NCBI GenBank assembly: GCA_039621445.1
Contig: CP154956.1
Location: 87,736,482 to 87,800,481 of the forward strand
Length of the DNA stretch: 64,000 nt
Reading direction: 5' to 3'
Source of the DNA: Euglena gracilis
Taxonomy: Eukaryota; Euglenida; Euglenophyceae; Euglenales
This document shows positions 20,428 to 33,129 of the stretch, piece after piece; the first letter of the stretch is position 1; each line of letters starts with the position of its first letter. The notes below the pieces were generated by a model that saw only the letters and a list, made by a program, of their open reading frames with translations, had not been told where the DNA came from and searched no databases. Position numbers and translations under genes: made by a program.

Positions 20428-21139
20428 GCCCAGCCCGGAGAGTGGCTTTGTGGTTGCCGTGTGGTCATGGCAATGCTTTTGTTGGGGTCCAGTCCCTGTG
20501 GGCGCGGGGGGGGGGGGTGCCCACAACCACCGCGGTGATCGGAGCAAGATTCTCGGAAATACCAAAATCAAAACGGGCAAATATCACCAAACGGACAGGA
20601 AGCCTTGCTGCAGTAACGCGCGGAGAAGAATTTCGGGGGAATTTCTGAACCCTGAAAACCAGGGGAAAAGATGCTGGCAATTTTCTTTTTTGGCCTGGGG
20701 TAAAAAAACGAGATGAAAAATGAAAAAGGTGAAAATATATGTGACAAAAAGATGAAATTAGATCCGAAAAAATGAAACCTGAAATATTTCAGTACAAATC
20801 CCTCGCATCGGCTGTACGAAAGCCGCGGCTCTCAGTGCCCCAAGTTTCGAGCCGACGCTCCAGCCCATGGAAGCTGGAACAGCGCGGCAGCTAGCTAAGG
20901 ATATTCTCGTCCCCTCTACCCACCCGACGCAAGACCCACTTCCTGGGTCGATCCCCTTGTCCAGCTGAGGCTGCAGTTGATTCAATTGGCAACCGGCAAG
21001 CCAAGATTCCAAACCCCCACGTTCACTCCTGAAGCTGAAGCACCTCGAGAATGTTGCTATCAACCAGTAATAACTAAATGTGGGTCTCTTGAAATTATGG
21101 TTTTGTTTTCACTCATCTCGGTGGCCCCACTTTCAGGTG

Positions 21140-21680
21140 TTCAACTTTCAGCATCCAAATCTGGTGTAAAAAGTAAAAGTTGCAGTATTGCAGTATTTCC
21201 ACCTTCGAATTTTTGCCCACAGCTTTCAAAATCATTTACCCACAGCTGGCAAATTTTTTTGCACCACGTCTCAAAAGTATTTTTCCGAAAAAAATCTGCA
21301 CTTTTTATTTTATTTTCACTCAATGACAAAAAGCCTCACATGCCAATGACCATCAATTCAATTTCCCAATAAATTTTGTCCAGATGTTCCCAGAAAGATG
21401 TTATTCCACTTCTCCTAGGTCGATCTTGTGCAGAAGCCAGTTTGATTTGTTTGATTTCTAGGGTGTTAGGGATTGAGGGGAAACAGAACAGCTGTGCAAA
21501 ACACCCGATCCAAATGCGAAAATTTCCGGAAGAGGTGCAGATATTTTGTTGGTACAGAGCGCAGCCATTTTTGAGATAATTTGGACAGATTGGTGTCGGA
21601 TGCACACATTTTTGAGATTTGCCACAAAACTAACGTATTTGCTGTGAAGTGCAAATAAGATGGGCGTTAGGTGTAGCTTT
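21140..21680. mobile_element. MITE-like dispersed repeat, copy 1
   Basis: It shares many blocks in order with 51760-52165: TTGCCCACAGCT/TTGCCCACGGCTGGCAAA, TTTTTCCGAAAAAA/TTGTTCCGAAAAAATA, CTGTGCAAAACACCCGATCCAA and CATTTTTGAGATA. The right end GCGTTAGGTGTA is complementary to the left end TACACCTAGCG of the other copy. No ORF. Confidence 0.6.
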
Positions 21681-22054
21681 GGTGGGATTCTGATAATGAT
21701 AAAAAATTGACAACACCGACCCGACCAGCGGAAAACAACCAACCCAACGCCGGTGGCCTCCAGACCAGCATTGATTTTACTTAAACAAAAGACCAGCTTT
21801 AATTTTCCTTAAAAGAAAATTGCAGATGCGTCCTCTTCCATTACCCACCCTGGTGTTGAGAATGCCCACCGGGGGAAGGTCCCTGGGGGCATGGTTTGGA
21901 CCGTACCTTCCCAATTTTTTTGGCCTCCTTTCAATATTCCTCTTGGGGCATATGCTTCCAATGAACCGTCTCTTCAGGTGGCAAGGGCAAACTACTTCTT
22001 GGGCCTTTGTTCTTGTTCTGATATGTCTGGCAAAAAAGTTTGCCAGCTGCGGGT

Positions 22055-22215
22055 AAAAATTTCGGCCGTAGGTGTAATTTCCCTACAATCTACCCCCCGT
22101 TTGCCCACCACCTTCCTATTTACCAGCCACCCCCTGGTCGGGGGTATGCGTATGACCACGTTGGGGGTTGTAGGAACCCAGTTGGTGGGCAGGGGGGGGG
22201 GGGCGGTAAGATGTA
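22055..22215. mobile_element. G/C-tract element, family M
   Basis: GGGGGTTGTAGGAACCCAG and GTTGGTGGGCAGGGGGG correspond to the elements at 19055 and 37080. The left end ACCCCCCGTTTGCCCACC is the inverted partner. Confidence 0.45.
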
Positions 22216-23399
22216 GTATCTCTAAGTCTGTCTCCGTTCGTTTTTGTATGCCACTCAGGCAGCCTTTATGGAACTTGTTCTCACTGTGTGGCTCAGTGTC
22301 ACGAATAAATGCAATTTTCAGCCTCCAGCCTCGCTCTCATATTTCTGATGATCCTTTGCTTCAAAGAATTTTATTTGCAACTGACCTTCCCACTGCAATA
22401 TTACCCATGATTGTTCTGTTGATGTTGAGAGACGGCTCTCTGACAAACAGTGAGTCTCACCACCTGCTGTCTACGCACAGGCTTTGTCCCTTCATTCCAC
22501 ACATGCTTCTTGCAGGGCAGAGCAAAACTGCGGTCAACAAAATTCTGGAAAGGAAGCCAAAGTGTACCACATTTTTTTTTAATTGTACCGTTTGGCTGGT
22601 TTCGGATTTCTGCACCCTCTTCTGTAAAACCTCAGCCCAAAAAATGGTCTCACATGTCCCGAAATGGTGACGAATGCCTAATTTGGCAAATATTGACTCT
22701 GAAAGCAATTTTTTTGAGGCAAAATGTCCTGAATTCGTTCAGTATCCTCAACAAAAAGCAGGGTGGAACTTTCCGTAATAATTTTGATTTTGGCAAACTT
22801 TTTTTTGTGCTGAACGTCTGAGAGGGCTTCCACTTCCCCCAAATGCCGTCCTGAGTTGCGCTTCAAGAGCACACCTGGCCCATTATGTCTGCTTTCAACT
22901 TCTCCAGGGGAACCCTGGCCAACCCTCCCGGAGGGACAGAGTAATGTGGGAGGGAATTGGTATCTGCTAAATTGGACATTTTACTAATTTTGGATTAAGC
23001 TCTTCCTCACACAGTTGAGGGTGAGGAACTGTCGTGAAAGAATGAGCCTGGTCCATTGTATGTCTCCGTGTGAGCAACCTGCCGAGTAATTCATTCTCAT
23101 TCCTGCTTGCCATTGTCGAGACATCGTGAACCGCTTGCATCTTTGTTTTGCACAATTGAATGTTGCTCCACAACCATTGGTTCACAGCGAATTTGACGAA
23201 ACCAATTTCCCCCCCCCTGAAAAACCATGAAGGTTGGTTTCCTGCTGATCCCTCTTCAATTCTTCAAGTCCCATCGTGTTTGCCCATCAACATCACTGTT
23301 CTTGTGTTTCTGTCTGTGGAAGTGGTTCTGTGTGGAGGGTTCTGTCCCACCAGTCACCTGCAAGTGGGTTAAAGACACCTGAAGAATAATACGTCATAC

Positions 23400-23530
23400 T
23401 TCCTCACCCAGGGGCTCCCCTCTTGGCCCCCTCTTTTCATACAAACTTGCGATCTGGGTCCCCCATTGTCAGGCTTACTTTGCGCTTGGCCCACCGAAAT
23501 TCTTAACATGTGATCTTGGCCCCCGAGGCT
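23400..23530. repeat. Family K dispersed repeat (weak copy)
   Basis: TACAAACTTGCGATCTGGG and CGAAATTCTTAACATGTGAT parallel the copies at 15635 and 45960. Confidence 0.5.
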
Positions 23531-23596
23531 TGCATGCATGTATACATACATGCATGCACACATACAATCATGCGTATATACCCACCTACCTGCCCA

Positions 23597-24316
<720 letters not shown>

Positions 24317-24398
24317 ATCACCCTTTTCCCCTTGGCCCGTGGCCCCCGGCAGGCACGAGGGGTGGAGGGCACCCTCAATTCACCGCAGTAGAGTGTTG

Positions 24399-24770
24399 TT
24401 TCACACGAGGTTTATTCATTATTCACACGATGTATCACTTTTTCTCACACGCCACTGTTACGAGGTATTCACTGTATTCACACGAGGTATTCACTATTTC
24501 ACACAGGTATTCACTGCATTCGAGTCACTATATTCACACGAGGTATTCACGTATTCACACGAGGTATTCATTTCACACGAGGTATTCACTATATTCACAC
24601 GAGGTATTCACTGCATTCACACGAGGTATTGAGGGTATTGTATTGAGCTGGTATTCACTGCATTAGGTGTATCACATGGTTCCATGTATTCACTGCATTC
24701 ACACGAGTATCATCTGTATTCACACGAGGGTATTCACTGTATTCACACGAGGTATTCACTGGCACACTGT
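24399..24770 (+). repeat. 22-bp minisatellite, proximal decayed part
   Basis: TTCACACGAGGTATTCACTG-type units with deletions and substitutions, immediately left of exon B. Confidence 0.9.
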
Positions 24771-24785
24771 CCATATTCTGTCACC

Positions 24786-24965
24786 GGCAGCCCTACTTGC
24801 CCCACCCATGTTGGGGCAGGACGCCCCCGAGGAGGTCCCCTTCGACTTCACCGCCGTGGAGGACTGGAGCCACGACGCCGCCCAGCGCGCGCACATGATC
24901 GCCATCTTCTCTGCCGACCACCCCCTCCGCTGCCCTGGGCCGGGCTCCCCTTTTCGGAGCGGCCC
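24786..24965 (+). CDS. Gene 2 exon B, embedded in the minisatellite
   Basis: CTG plus five bases (24778-24785) precede the exon. The frame reads AALLAPPMLGQDAPEEVPF, DFTAVEDWSHDAAQRA and HMIAIFSADHPL with strong G/C-ending codons. The first base completes the codon left by exon A. No CAG follows; the likely donor is GT at 24966 (GGCCC|GTTGGT) or 24981 (GAG|GTATTC), both leaving two spare bases. It is the only non-repeat DNA between 24.4 and 28.1 kb. The acidic-aromatic segment FDFTAVEDW is distinctive but not recognised. Confidence 0.6.
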
Positions 24966-24980
24966 GTTGGTTCACACGAG

Positions 24981-27900
24981 GTATTCACTGTATTCACACG
25001 AGGTATTCACTGTATTCACACGAGGTATTCACTGTATTCACACGAGGTATTCACTGTATTCACACGAGGTATTCACTATATTCACACGAGGTATTCACTG
25101 TATTCACACGAGGTATTCACTGTATTCACACGAGGTATTCACTGTATTCACACGAGGTATTCACTGCATTCACACGAGGTATTCACTGTATTCACACGAG
25201 GTATTCACTGCATTCACACGAGGTATTCACTGCATTCACACGAGGTATTCACTGCATTCACACGAGGTATTCACTGTATTCACACGAGGTATTCACTGCA
25301 TTCACACGAGGTATTCACTGTATTCACACGAGGTATTCACTGTATTCACACGAGGTATTCACTGTATTCACACGAGGTATTCACTGTATTCACACGAGGT
25401 ATTCACTGTATTCACACGAGGTATTCACTGTATTCACACGAGGTATTCACTGTATTCACACGAGGTATTCACTGTATTCACACGAGGTATTCACTGTATT
25501 CACACGAGGTATTCACTATATTCACACGAGGTATTCACTGTATTCACACGAGGTATTCACTGTATTCACACGAGGTATTCACTGTATTCACACGAGGTAT
25601 TCACTGTATTCACACGAGGTATTCACTGTATTCACACGAGGTATTCACTGCATTCACACGAGGTATTCACTGCATTCACACGAGGTATTCACTGCATTCA
25701 CACGAGGTATTCACTGCATTCACACGAGGTATTCACTGTATTCACACGAGGTATTCACTGCATTCACACGAGGTATTCACTGCATTCACACGAGGTATTC
25801 ACATTCACACGGTATTCACTGCATTCAGCTGCATTCACGAGGTATTCACTGCATTCACACGAGGTATTCACTGTATTCACACGAGGTATTCGCTGTATTC
25901 ACACGAGGTATTCACTGCATTCACACGAGGTATTCACTATATTCACACGAGGTATTCACTGTATTCACACGAGGTATTCACTGTATTCACACGAGGTATT
26001 CACTGTATTCACACGAGGTATTCACTATATTCACACAAGGTATTCACTGCATTCACACGAGGTATTCACTGTATTCACACGAGGTATTCGCTGCATTCAC
26101 ACGAGGTATTCACTGCATTCACACGAGGTATTCACTATATTCACACGAGGTATTCACCGTATTCACACGAGGTATTCGCTGTATTCACACGAGGTATTCA
26201 TTGCATTCACACGAGGTATTCACTATATTCACACGAGGTATTCACTGTATTCACACGAGGTATTCACTGTATTCACACGAGGTATTCACTGTATTCACAC
26301 GAGGTATTCACTATATTCACACAAGGTATTCACTGCATTCACACCAGGTATTCACTGTAGTCACACGAGGTATTCACTGTATTCACACGAGGGATTCACT
26401 GTATTCACACGAGGTATTCGCTGCATTCACACGAGGTATTCGCTGTATTCACACGAGGTATTCACTGCATTCACACAAGGTATTCGCTGTATTCACACGA
26501 GGTATTCACTGCATTCACGCGAGGTATTCACTATATTCACACGAGGTATTCACTGTATTCACACGAGGTATTCACTGCATTCACACGAGTTATTCGCTGT
26601 ATTCACACGAGGTATTCACTGCATTCACACAAGGTATTCGCTGTATTCACACGAGGTATTCACTGCATTCACACGAGGTATTCACTGCATTCACACGAGG
26701 TATTCGCTGTATTCACACGAGGTATTCACTGCATTCACACAAGGTATTCGCTGTATTCACACGAGGTATTCACTGCATTCACGCGAGGTATTCACTATAT
26801 TCACACGAGGTATTCACTGTATTCACATGAGGTATTCACTGTATTCACACGAGGTATTCGCTGTATTCACACGAAGTATTCACTGTATTCACATGAGGTA
26901 TTCACTGCATTCACACGAGGTATTCGCTGTATTCACACGAGGTATTCGCTGTATTCACACGAGGTATTCACTGCATTCACACGAGGTATTCACTATATTC
27001 ACACGAGGTATTCACTGTATTCACACGAGGTATTCACTGTATTCACACGAGGTATTCGCTGTATTCACACGAGGTATTCACTATATTCACACAAGGTATT
27101 CACTGCATTCACACCAGGTATTCACTGTACTCACACGAGGTATTCACTGTATTCACACGAGGTATTCACTGTATTCACACGAGGTATTCGCTGCATTCAC
27201 ACGAGGTATTCGCTGTATTCACACGAGGTATTCACTGCATTCACACAAGGTATTCGCTGTATTCACACGAGGTATTCACTGCATTCACGCGAGGTATTCA
27301 CTATATTCACACGAGGTATTCACTGTATTCACACGAGGTATTCACTGTATTCACACGAGGTATTAGCTGTATTCACACGAGGTATTCACTGTAGTCACAC
27401 GAGGTATTCACTGTACTCACACGAGGTATTCACTGCATTCACACGAGGTATTCGCTGCATTCACACGAGGTATTCGCTGTATTCACACGAGGTATTCACT
27501 GCATTCACACAAGGTATTCGCTGTATTCACACGAGGTATTCACTGCATTCACGCGAGGTATTCACTGTATTCACACGAGGTATTCACTATATTCACACGA
27601 GGTATTCACTGTATTCACATGAGGTATTCACTGTATTCACACGAGGTATTCGCTGTATTCACACGAAGTATTCACTGTATTCACACGAGGTATTCACTGC
27701 ATTCACACGAGGTATTCGCTGCATTCACACGAGGTATTCGCTGCATTCACACGAGGTATTCACTGTATTCACACGAGGTATTCACCGTATTCACACGAGG
27801 TATTCACTGTATTCACACGAGGTATTCACTGCATTCACACGAGGTATTCACTGCATTCACACGAGGTATTCGCTGCATTCACACGAGGTATTCGCTGTAT

Positions 27901-28105
27901 TCACATGAGGTATTCACTGCATTCACACGAGGTATTCGCTGTATTCACACGAGGTATTTGCTGTATTCACACGAGGTATTCGCTGTATTCGCACGAGGTA
28001 TTCGCTGTATTCACACGAGGTATTCACTGCATTCACACGAGGTATTCGCTGTATTCACACGAGGTATCATTGTATTCACAGGTATTCACACGTGGTATTC
28101 ATACT
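24981..28105 (+). repeat. 22-bp minisatellite, about 140 units
   Basis: The unit is TATTCACTGTATTCACACGA plus GG. The main variable sites are TGTA/TGCA/TATA and CACT/CGCT. The period is 22 bases with no stop in the forward frames, so it reads as 22-residue repeats ([12 protein letters not shown]...) for up to 899 codons. Blocks of several units are themselves repeated (for example around 26370-26560 and 27140-27310), which shows higher-order duplication. Confidence 0.95.
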
Positions 28106-28869
28106 CAGATTATTTCCGGGTCCGATCCCCCCCACCTGCCCCTATATCGAAACCTGGTTTGTCCCCATTTGAGGTGTTCATCGATTGTTTTCGGGAGTTG
28201 TCATGGAGGTGTGCCATGGCATTCAGAGCAGAGCAAAGAGTTTCCGCTCTTTCAAAAAAAGTCGATTCTCCCCTGGAGTTTTGTGCCGACTCCCAGTGGT
28301 AAATTTTACTGCAGGGGGGAATTTCCAAGAAAAATAACTCCAAGGATTGCAAGCATGGATAAGTATAATAAAATCGATTGAAGCATTTTTGCATTTTCTG
28401 TTGATTTGTTTTTAGGTTTTTGTGTTTGGAATTTTATATTTTCGAGGTTCGGGGTTACAAAAATCTTAAGCTTTGGTGATTTCTCATATATTTTTTTCCC
28501 AAAGAATTAGCACGGGATTTTTGTGGGGGGATAATGTTTCGCATTTTTAGGATTCGTCCACTGTTTTTTTTCCAGCAGATGTTGGCCCGGTTACTTGTTA
28601 TTTGTCCCAGTTCAGGTCAGATATTTGTGATGTGGTATGCACTGCTGTCGATGCGGTCCCCGCATGCCACACTGGGAGGGTCGACCCGCCCACCTGCTGG
28701 CATACCCCCCCGGACATCTACACAAATTCTATGAACAATTTTTCCCCCACCCTCGGCAGTCATGGGCCCCTTTTTTCCGTTTTTGTATGTAAACATACGT
28801 AAATTCCGGGTGGGGTCCCTTCAAAAGAATCCTTAACAGATTCCATGAGCAGGAGGCAGGGGTTTTCTT

Positions 28870-29310
28870 AAGCTGGAGGGGACCCCATCCCCTGGGGGGG
28901 GGGTCCAACCAGCCAGCCAGCAGCTCAAATCCAGCCAGCAGCCCAAATTCGGGCTGGGAGCCCCCCCCCGGGGGGGGTTGAGTGAAATAAAGTTGGGTCC
29001 AGCCCGGCCAGAGGCCGGGCCAGCCGACCGCAGGCTGGCCAGCCAACTGGGCTACCCAGCTCACCTATCCCTGCATTTTTTTCCCCTCATCACAGCTTCC
29101 TCCATCACAGCCCCCCAGCCTTGATCTAGCTCCATCCATGAAAATGTCGAGAAGGCAAGAAAACTGTTAGAAAATTTTGTTTTTCATCGACCCAGCCCAG
29201 CCCAGCCCCCCCCCCGCCCCCCCCCCCTCCCCTGGGGGGTCCAGCCAGCAGCTCGTTTCCAGCCAGCAGCCTTTTTGCCAGCCGGAGGCTGGACCCCCCC
29301 GGGGGATCCT
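28870..29310. mobile_element. G/C-tract elements, family H (CCAGCCAGCAGC)
   Basis: Two neighbouring elements (28885-29060 and 29205-29310) carry TCCAGCCAGCAGC repeats between C- and G-runs. GGGTCCAACCAGCC and GGCTGGACCCCCC act as inverted ends. A related GGCCAGTCCGGCAGCTGG segment is at about 10220. Confidence 0.5.
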
Positions 29311-29514
29311 TAAGAAAACCCCTGGCAGGAAGTGGACAAGGGGATAAACCTGTGGACCCCCAGCTCTTTCAGTGCTGTTGCTTCAGCCAGCGAAAGAGTG
29401 CCTGGGGTCCAGAGAGTACTCCTGGCTGAATACTAGTGACTCAAATCCACCCATTCTGGGATGGGGTTCCCCCCCCCTGCCCTTGACATGGCTGGTCCAT
29501 GACATCCCCCCCTC

Positions 29515-29825
29515 CGTGCCAACGGCACTTTTTCTGTACTTTGGCGTGTCCAGGGGTTTTATTTAATCGTGGATCCCGGGGGGGGGATGGGTGGGTCCGG
29601 CCGAGCCCCCCCCCCCCCCGGGGGGGGGGTCCCCCCGGAGGGGGGTGGGATATACTTTTCGGTGCCGAAGGCGCCGAAAATGTGCTCTTTTTGGCACTTT
29701 TCGCAATTTTCGGTCATTTTTTTCTGTGGGTCCCCCGGGACCCGCCCCCCCCCCCCGGGCCCGCCCAGTGGGTGGGGGCACCCCCCCGTGCCAACGGCAC
29801 TTTTTCCGTACTTTGGCGTGTCACG
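29515..29825. mobile_element. G/C-tract element inside a 37-bp direct duplication
   Basis: CCGTGCCAACGGCACTTTTT continuing to TGGCGTGTC occurs at about 29516-29552 and again at 29787-29823 with one difference. Between them lies a G/C-tract element with an internal GGTGCCGAAGGCGCCG hairpin. Confidence 0.65.
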
Positions 29826-30466
29826 GACAGGGGAGGGGGAAGGTTGGGTCCGGGCGAGGAGTCCACGGTTGCCGCCTGGTGGCCTTTCCCATCCCGGCCC
29901 TGGCCGCATCCGGTGCCGTCCAGCCTGGCCCTCTCCGGGACTATTGCTCTCCTCCGCCGCTCTGCCGGGGGTCTCTGGCTCTCGGGAGACATGCCCTTGT
30001 GCTTGAACCGAAGCCCCCCTGGTAGGGTTGGTGGTGCGAAACATGAGCGTGGGGGGTTTGTGGACTTTTTTTTTTTGACTCCCTCAGTGGGGAATTTCTG
30101 GCAGAATTGGCCCTGTGGCCGAAGTAGCGTCTCCCCGGTGCTTGCTTCACGGACGAAGACGTGCATGCAAATTTCTGTGGGGAATGAACATGCATTGTGC
30201 AAACTGCACCTTTAAAGGTGTTTTTTTTTTCATTTCAGTTGGGTTGATTTGTTCCATTACCATACCCCTTTCCCGACCGAACACCCCCCGGCTGTGGTTG
30301 CATTTTGTGGCCCCACTCTCACAAACAAAGCGAAAACACGCACAAAAAAAACAACCAAATCACCATTTGGTGACCAGTGTGGACCCTTGGCCCCAACAGC
30401 GTTACCGCTTCCGGGTGTCTGTTGGGCGGCAGGCAGCGGCCCCCCCGCCCTCCCCCGCCTGGTGGC

Positions 30467-30533
30467 CGTGAAGGCGTTCACCGGCGTGGTGCTGGCGCTG
30501 CAGCACCGCCGGCGGGCGAAGCGCCTCATTTGG
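30467..30533 (+). CDS. Gene 2 exon E
   Basis: CTG-GTGGC precedes and GGC-CAG follows. The frame is VKAFTGVVLALQHRRRAK then RLIW, ending at a complete codon. A hydrophobic run followed by an Arg-rich helix suggests an amphipathic or IQ-like segment, without a clear motif. The intron to exon F has pairing ends (CAGGC with GCCTG). Confidence 0.65.
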
Positions 30534-31332
30534 GGCCAGGCTGCTTGCTTTGCCTATAGGAGAGAGGTCGGCGGTTTCAGAGGAGGGAGACAGTCTCGCA
30601 GACAGGCCAGCGAGTTTCGGGAGGACGTTTTTGGGCTATTTTTGACTGTTGTTTTTTTCCCCTTCTTCAAAAGTAATAATAATAAAATTCATAAAATTCA
30701 TTATAATAAAATAAAGTAATCATAATAAAATTCAGCTCTTTCCGCCAATTTTCGTTTTCGACAACAAACGGCCACACTGCACAACACTCACTTCTGGGCG
30801 ACCATGTGTTCCAAAATTTGATTTTCGTTCGTCCGATTCTGCCACATAGCACATCAAACAAAATCTCCCAAAGCGCTTTAAAATGATGGCAATGTTTGCC
30901 CCTGTTCTCCATGTTTCTGCCTGGTGGTCTCATTCTAATTGTCCATTTATGGGGATTTTGGAGCCTGGTTTGGTGCCATTTTGGGACATAGGAACATAGG
31001 AATGTAGAGACAGAGGTGGAGGTGACATAGAGGTTGAGGTTTTTTACTACTAATTCCACCTCTATCCAACCTTGTCATGGGACACTGAGCCAGCGTCCAT
31101 TTTTTATTGAATATTTTTATTCTTTTATTATGCATGCAATACCTAATAATAATTAATAATTGGTAATAATTGTATAATATTTATGTGAAATATAATATAA
31201 CAATAAATATAATATAAATATACGTAAGAATTATATTTTTCATTTAGAAACCTTTATCAAATTCTCCACTTTGAAGCCCCTGTCTTGACCCCCATCCTGA
31301 CCAGAAGGGGTTGGCAAACACAGCCTGTGTGG
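30534..31332. other. Gene 2 intron E-F, nonconventional
   Basis: It begins GGC-CAG-GC and ends GC-CTG-TGTGG. It contains TAATAA-rich tracts (30676-30720, 31130-31220) and a GAGGTTGAGG fragment of the 3820-4320 repeat family. Confidence 0.6.
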
Positions 31333-31412
31333 GGCGTGTTTCGCAACCTGCGGGCCGAGCGGGAAGTGGTCCTCACGGAGTGGCTCCAATACTGGCGTGG
31401 TGCCGAGGGCAA
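31333..31412 (+). CDS. Gene 2 exon F, WLQYW motif
   Basis: Starts in phase directly after exon E: GVFRNLRAEREVVLTEW then LQYWRGAEGK. Followed by GGC-CAG with two spare bases. The C-terminal half matches the gene 1 exon at 8352-8448. Basic, Trp-rich helix. Confidence 0.7.
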
Positions 31413-32589
31413 GGCCAGGAGAGGGTGAGGTCTTTCCTTTGCTGTGTGGTGCTTCGGGATTCCAGAGGAGTCGATAATAAATAATTTTTGCAGACAGATA
31501 TTTTGAAAAAGGAAAATGGGCCGTTTTTTTTGATCGATTGTTTTTGGCCATGGAAAGACTGAGTTTCTTTTCCAGGTGATGACAAGGTATGGCCTTGTTG
31601 TACACCACCCCAGCAGCAAGAATGAATGGTATTTGTTTTTGTTGACACTCTGAAAACCCTGTTAAAGAGGTTTGGGTGATCACCTGTTCCATTCCCTGGA
31701 CAAATGGGCGTCTCACAGAACCCCCCCAGTCTAGATCGGCAGCACTTTTTTTCAAGCCTGCCAGCACCTCCTAGCTGTCTCCATCTCCACCTCCGCCCTA
31801 AGCTAAGTATTCTGGGCCCACCAGAGGAACTTTCGACACAGAGCGTCGAGGGGAGGGGTTCAGGGGATGAATGAGGTCAAGATGGCCAAAAATATTACCT
31901 TTAAATATAACAAATTACATATAAATATATAAATAATTATTATAATAATTATTATATTATATCAAAATGTAACATAATCATATAATACAATAATTACATT
32001 ACATAATAATAATAATATAAAATAATTTTTGTCGTTTTTTTTTGGGAACTTTACATGCAATTTTTAGCTGACAGATTCAGCGATGGCTAGATTTGGATGT
32101 ATTTTTTTGGGTGGATTTTCTTCGATTCATGGCACCTGGCTGGAATCCCCCAAAATCCAACCAGCTCTCCCCATCCAATTAGCTGGCTATAACCAGCTGG
32201 CCCTCGTCAGGGTCTTTAAGAAATCCCCTGCCTTTGAAGGCGGTAGGCTAGCAATCGAGGACGCCTGAGGTCTGACGCACTTTGTCACCAGCCCCTGAGC
32301 AGAGTTCACACCGCCTATCGGGACCAATTCGTTACTGCTCCTCTGCCAGGCATCGTCCAATTGTGTGCCAATTGTATTTCAACTCAGACCAGATTTTGCC
32401 TGATACCAAAATTTTCGTTATTTTTTTTGCCATTTTTGGATTTTTCACTCGAGAAATTCCGTATTTCTAAATTCAATTTGTTCCCAAAATTACAAAAATC
32501 ATGTTTTTGGACAGCTCAAAACTTACACCTATGTTGCAAAATGACCAAATTTGCGAATTTTTTAAGTCCCCTCCAGCAGAAGTGTAGTC

Positions 32590-32700
32590 ATTCCCAAAAC
32601 CGCAATTTTTAGCAATTTTCCCGCAATTTTTGCGCAATTTTCTGCAATTTTTCTGAAGGCCTCCGATATGAATTTTCCACCGCTTAAACTTGCCAACATT
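32590..32700. repeat. Dispersed repeat, family N (GCAATTTT ... GAAGGCCTCCGATAT)
   Basis: Repeats of CCGCAATTTTTGCGCAATTT type end at TGAAGGCCTCCGATATGAAT. The same order occurs at 63775-63905. Confidence 0.7.
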
Positions 32701-32867
32701 TAATTTTTAATATATTTTACAAATTTTGACAAAATTTGGCAATTTCTGGGCCTTTTTGGGTTTTGCTTTCTTGCGGTAGACGTGGCCATCCAACTTTCTC
32801 TTGTTTTTTTTGAGGTAGGTGAACCGTCTTGCGGCGTTGGCAAATGATTAGAATGACTGTCCTGCAG

Positions 32868-32947
32868 CATTTTCCATTCCCGATTCCATTGCCTTCGTTT
32901 CCTCTGGAGGCGCTCAAGCAGCGAACGACGTCTGTCCCGGAGTCTGG
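32868..32947 (-). CDS. Antisense exon-like segment, Arg/Trp-rich
   Basis: On the minus strand CTG-GTGGA precedes and CTG-CAG follows an open frame RLRDRRRSLLERLQRKRR then QWNREWKM with exact phase. The plus-strand reading of the same interval is not coding. The style resembles gene 2 exons E and F (Arg-rich helix with spaced Trp). It could be an inverted, diverged copy of that module or part of a nested minus-strand gene. Confidence 0.35.
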
Positions 32948-33129
32948 TCCACCAGGAAAGTGGCCACGCCAACGCTGGTCCATGCCATGACCCCCGCCCA
33001 GGGTGCCCTGGCGTCCGCGGGGTTCTGTCTGATGACTTCGTGTCTGGACCCCCGGCAGAAAGGGACCACCTAACCACCTGCACCGGTGTGCCACCCTTTC
33101 GCTGTGATTACCCCCTTCAGGCCTTTTTT

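Larger units (their letters stand above)
28106..30466. other. Intronic region of gene 2 with elements and two weak exon candidates
   Basis: Candidates are 28580-28700 (after a TTTTTTTTCCAGCAG acceptor; frame CDVVCTAVDAVPACHTGR) and 29870-29990 (GC-rich, all frames open). Neither joins the flanking exons in phase, so I do not call them. The rest is elements and A/T-rich DNA. Confidence 0.35.

Noticed and set aside
20193-20580. Minus-strand Ala/Pro-rich frames over gene 2 exon A
   Set aside because: They are antisense shadows of a GC-rich exon; phase and CTG/CAG flanks with exon B support the plus strand.
24667-27366. An 899-codon open frame and several other long frames
   Set aside because: They are a by-product of the stop-free 22-bp minisatellite; the residue repeat follows the DNA period and there is no independent coding signal.
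24981-28105. CRISPR-like array
   Set aside because: Units are adjacent 22-mers without spacers, in a eukaryotic genome.
29560-30050. Several overlapping Pro/Gly-rich frames on both strands
   Set aside because: Caused by G- and C-runs and GC-rich DNA; no frame joins neighbouring exons in phase.
32740-33094. A 125-127-codon minus-strand gene
   Set aside because: Only the central 80 bases have exon-type boundaries; the rest of the two overlapping frames shows no coding bias.
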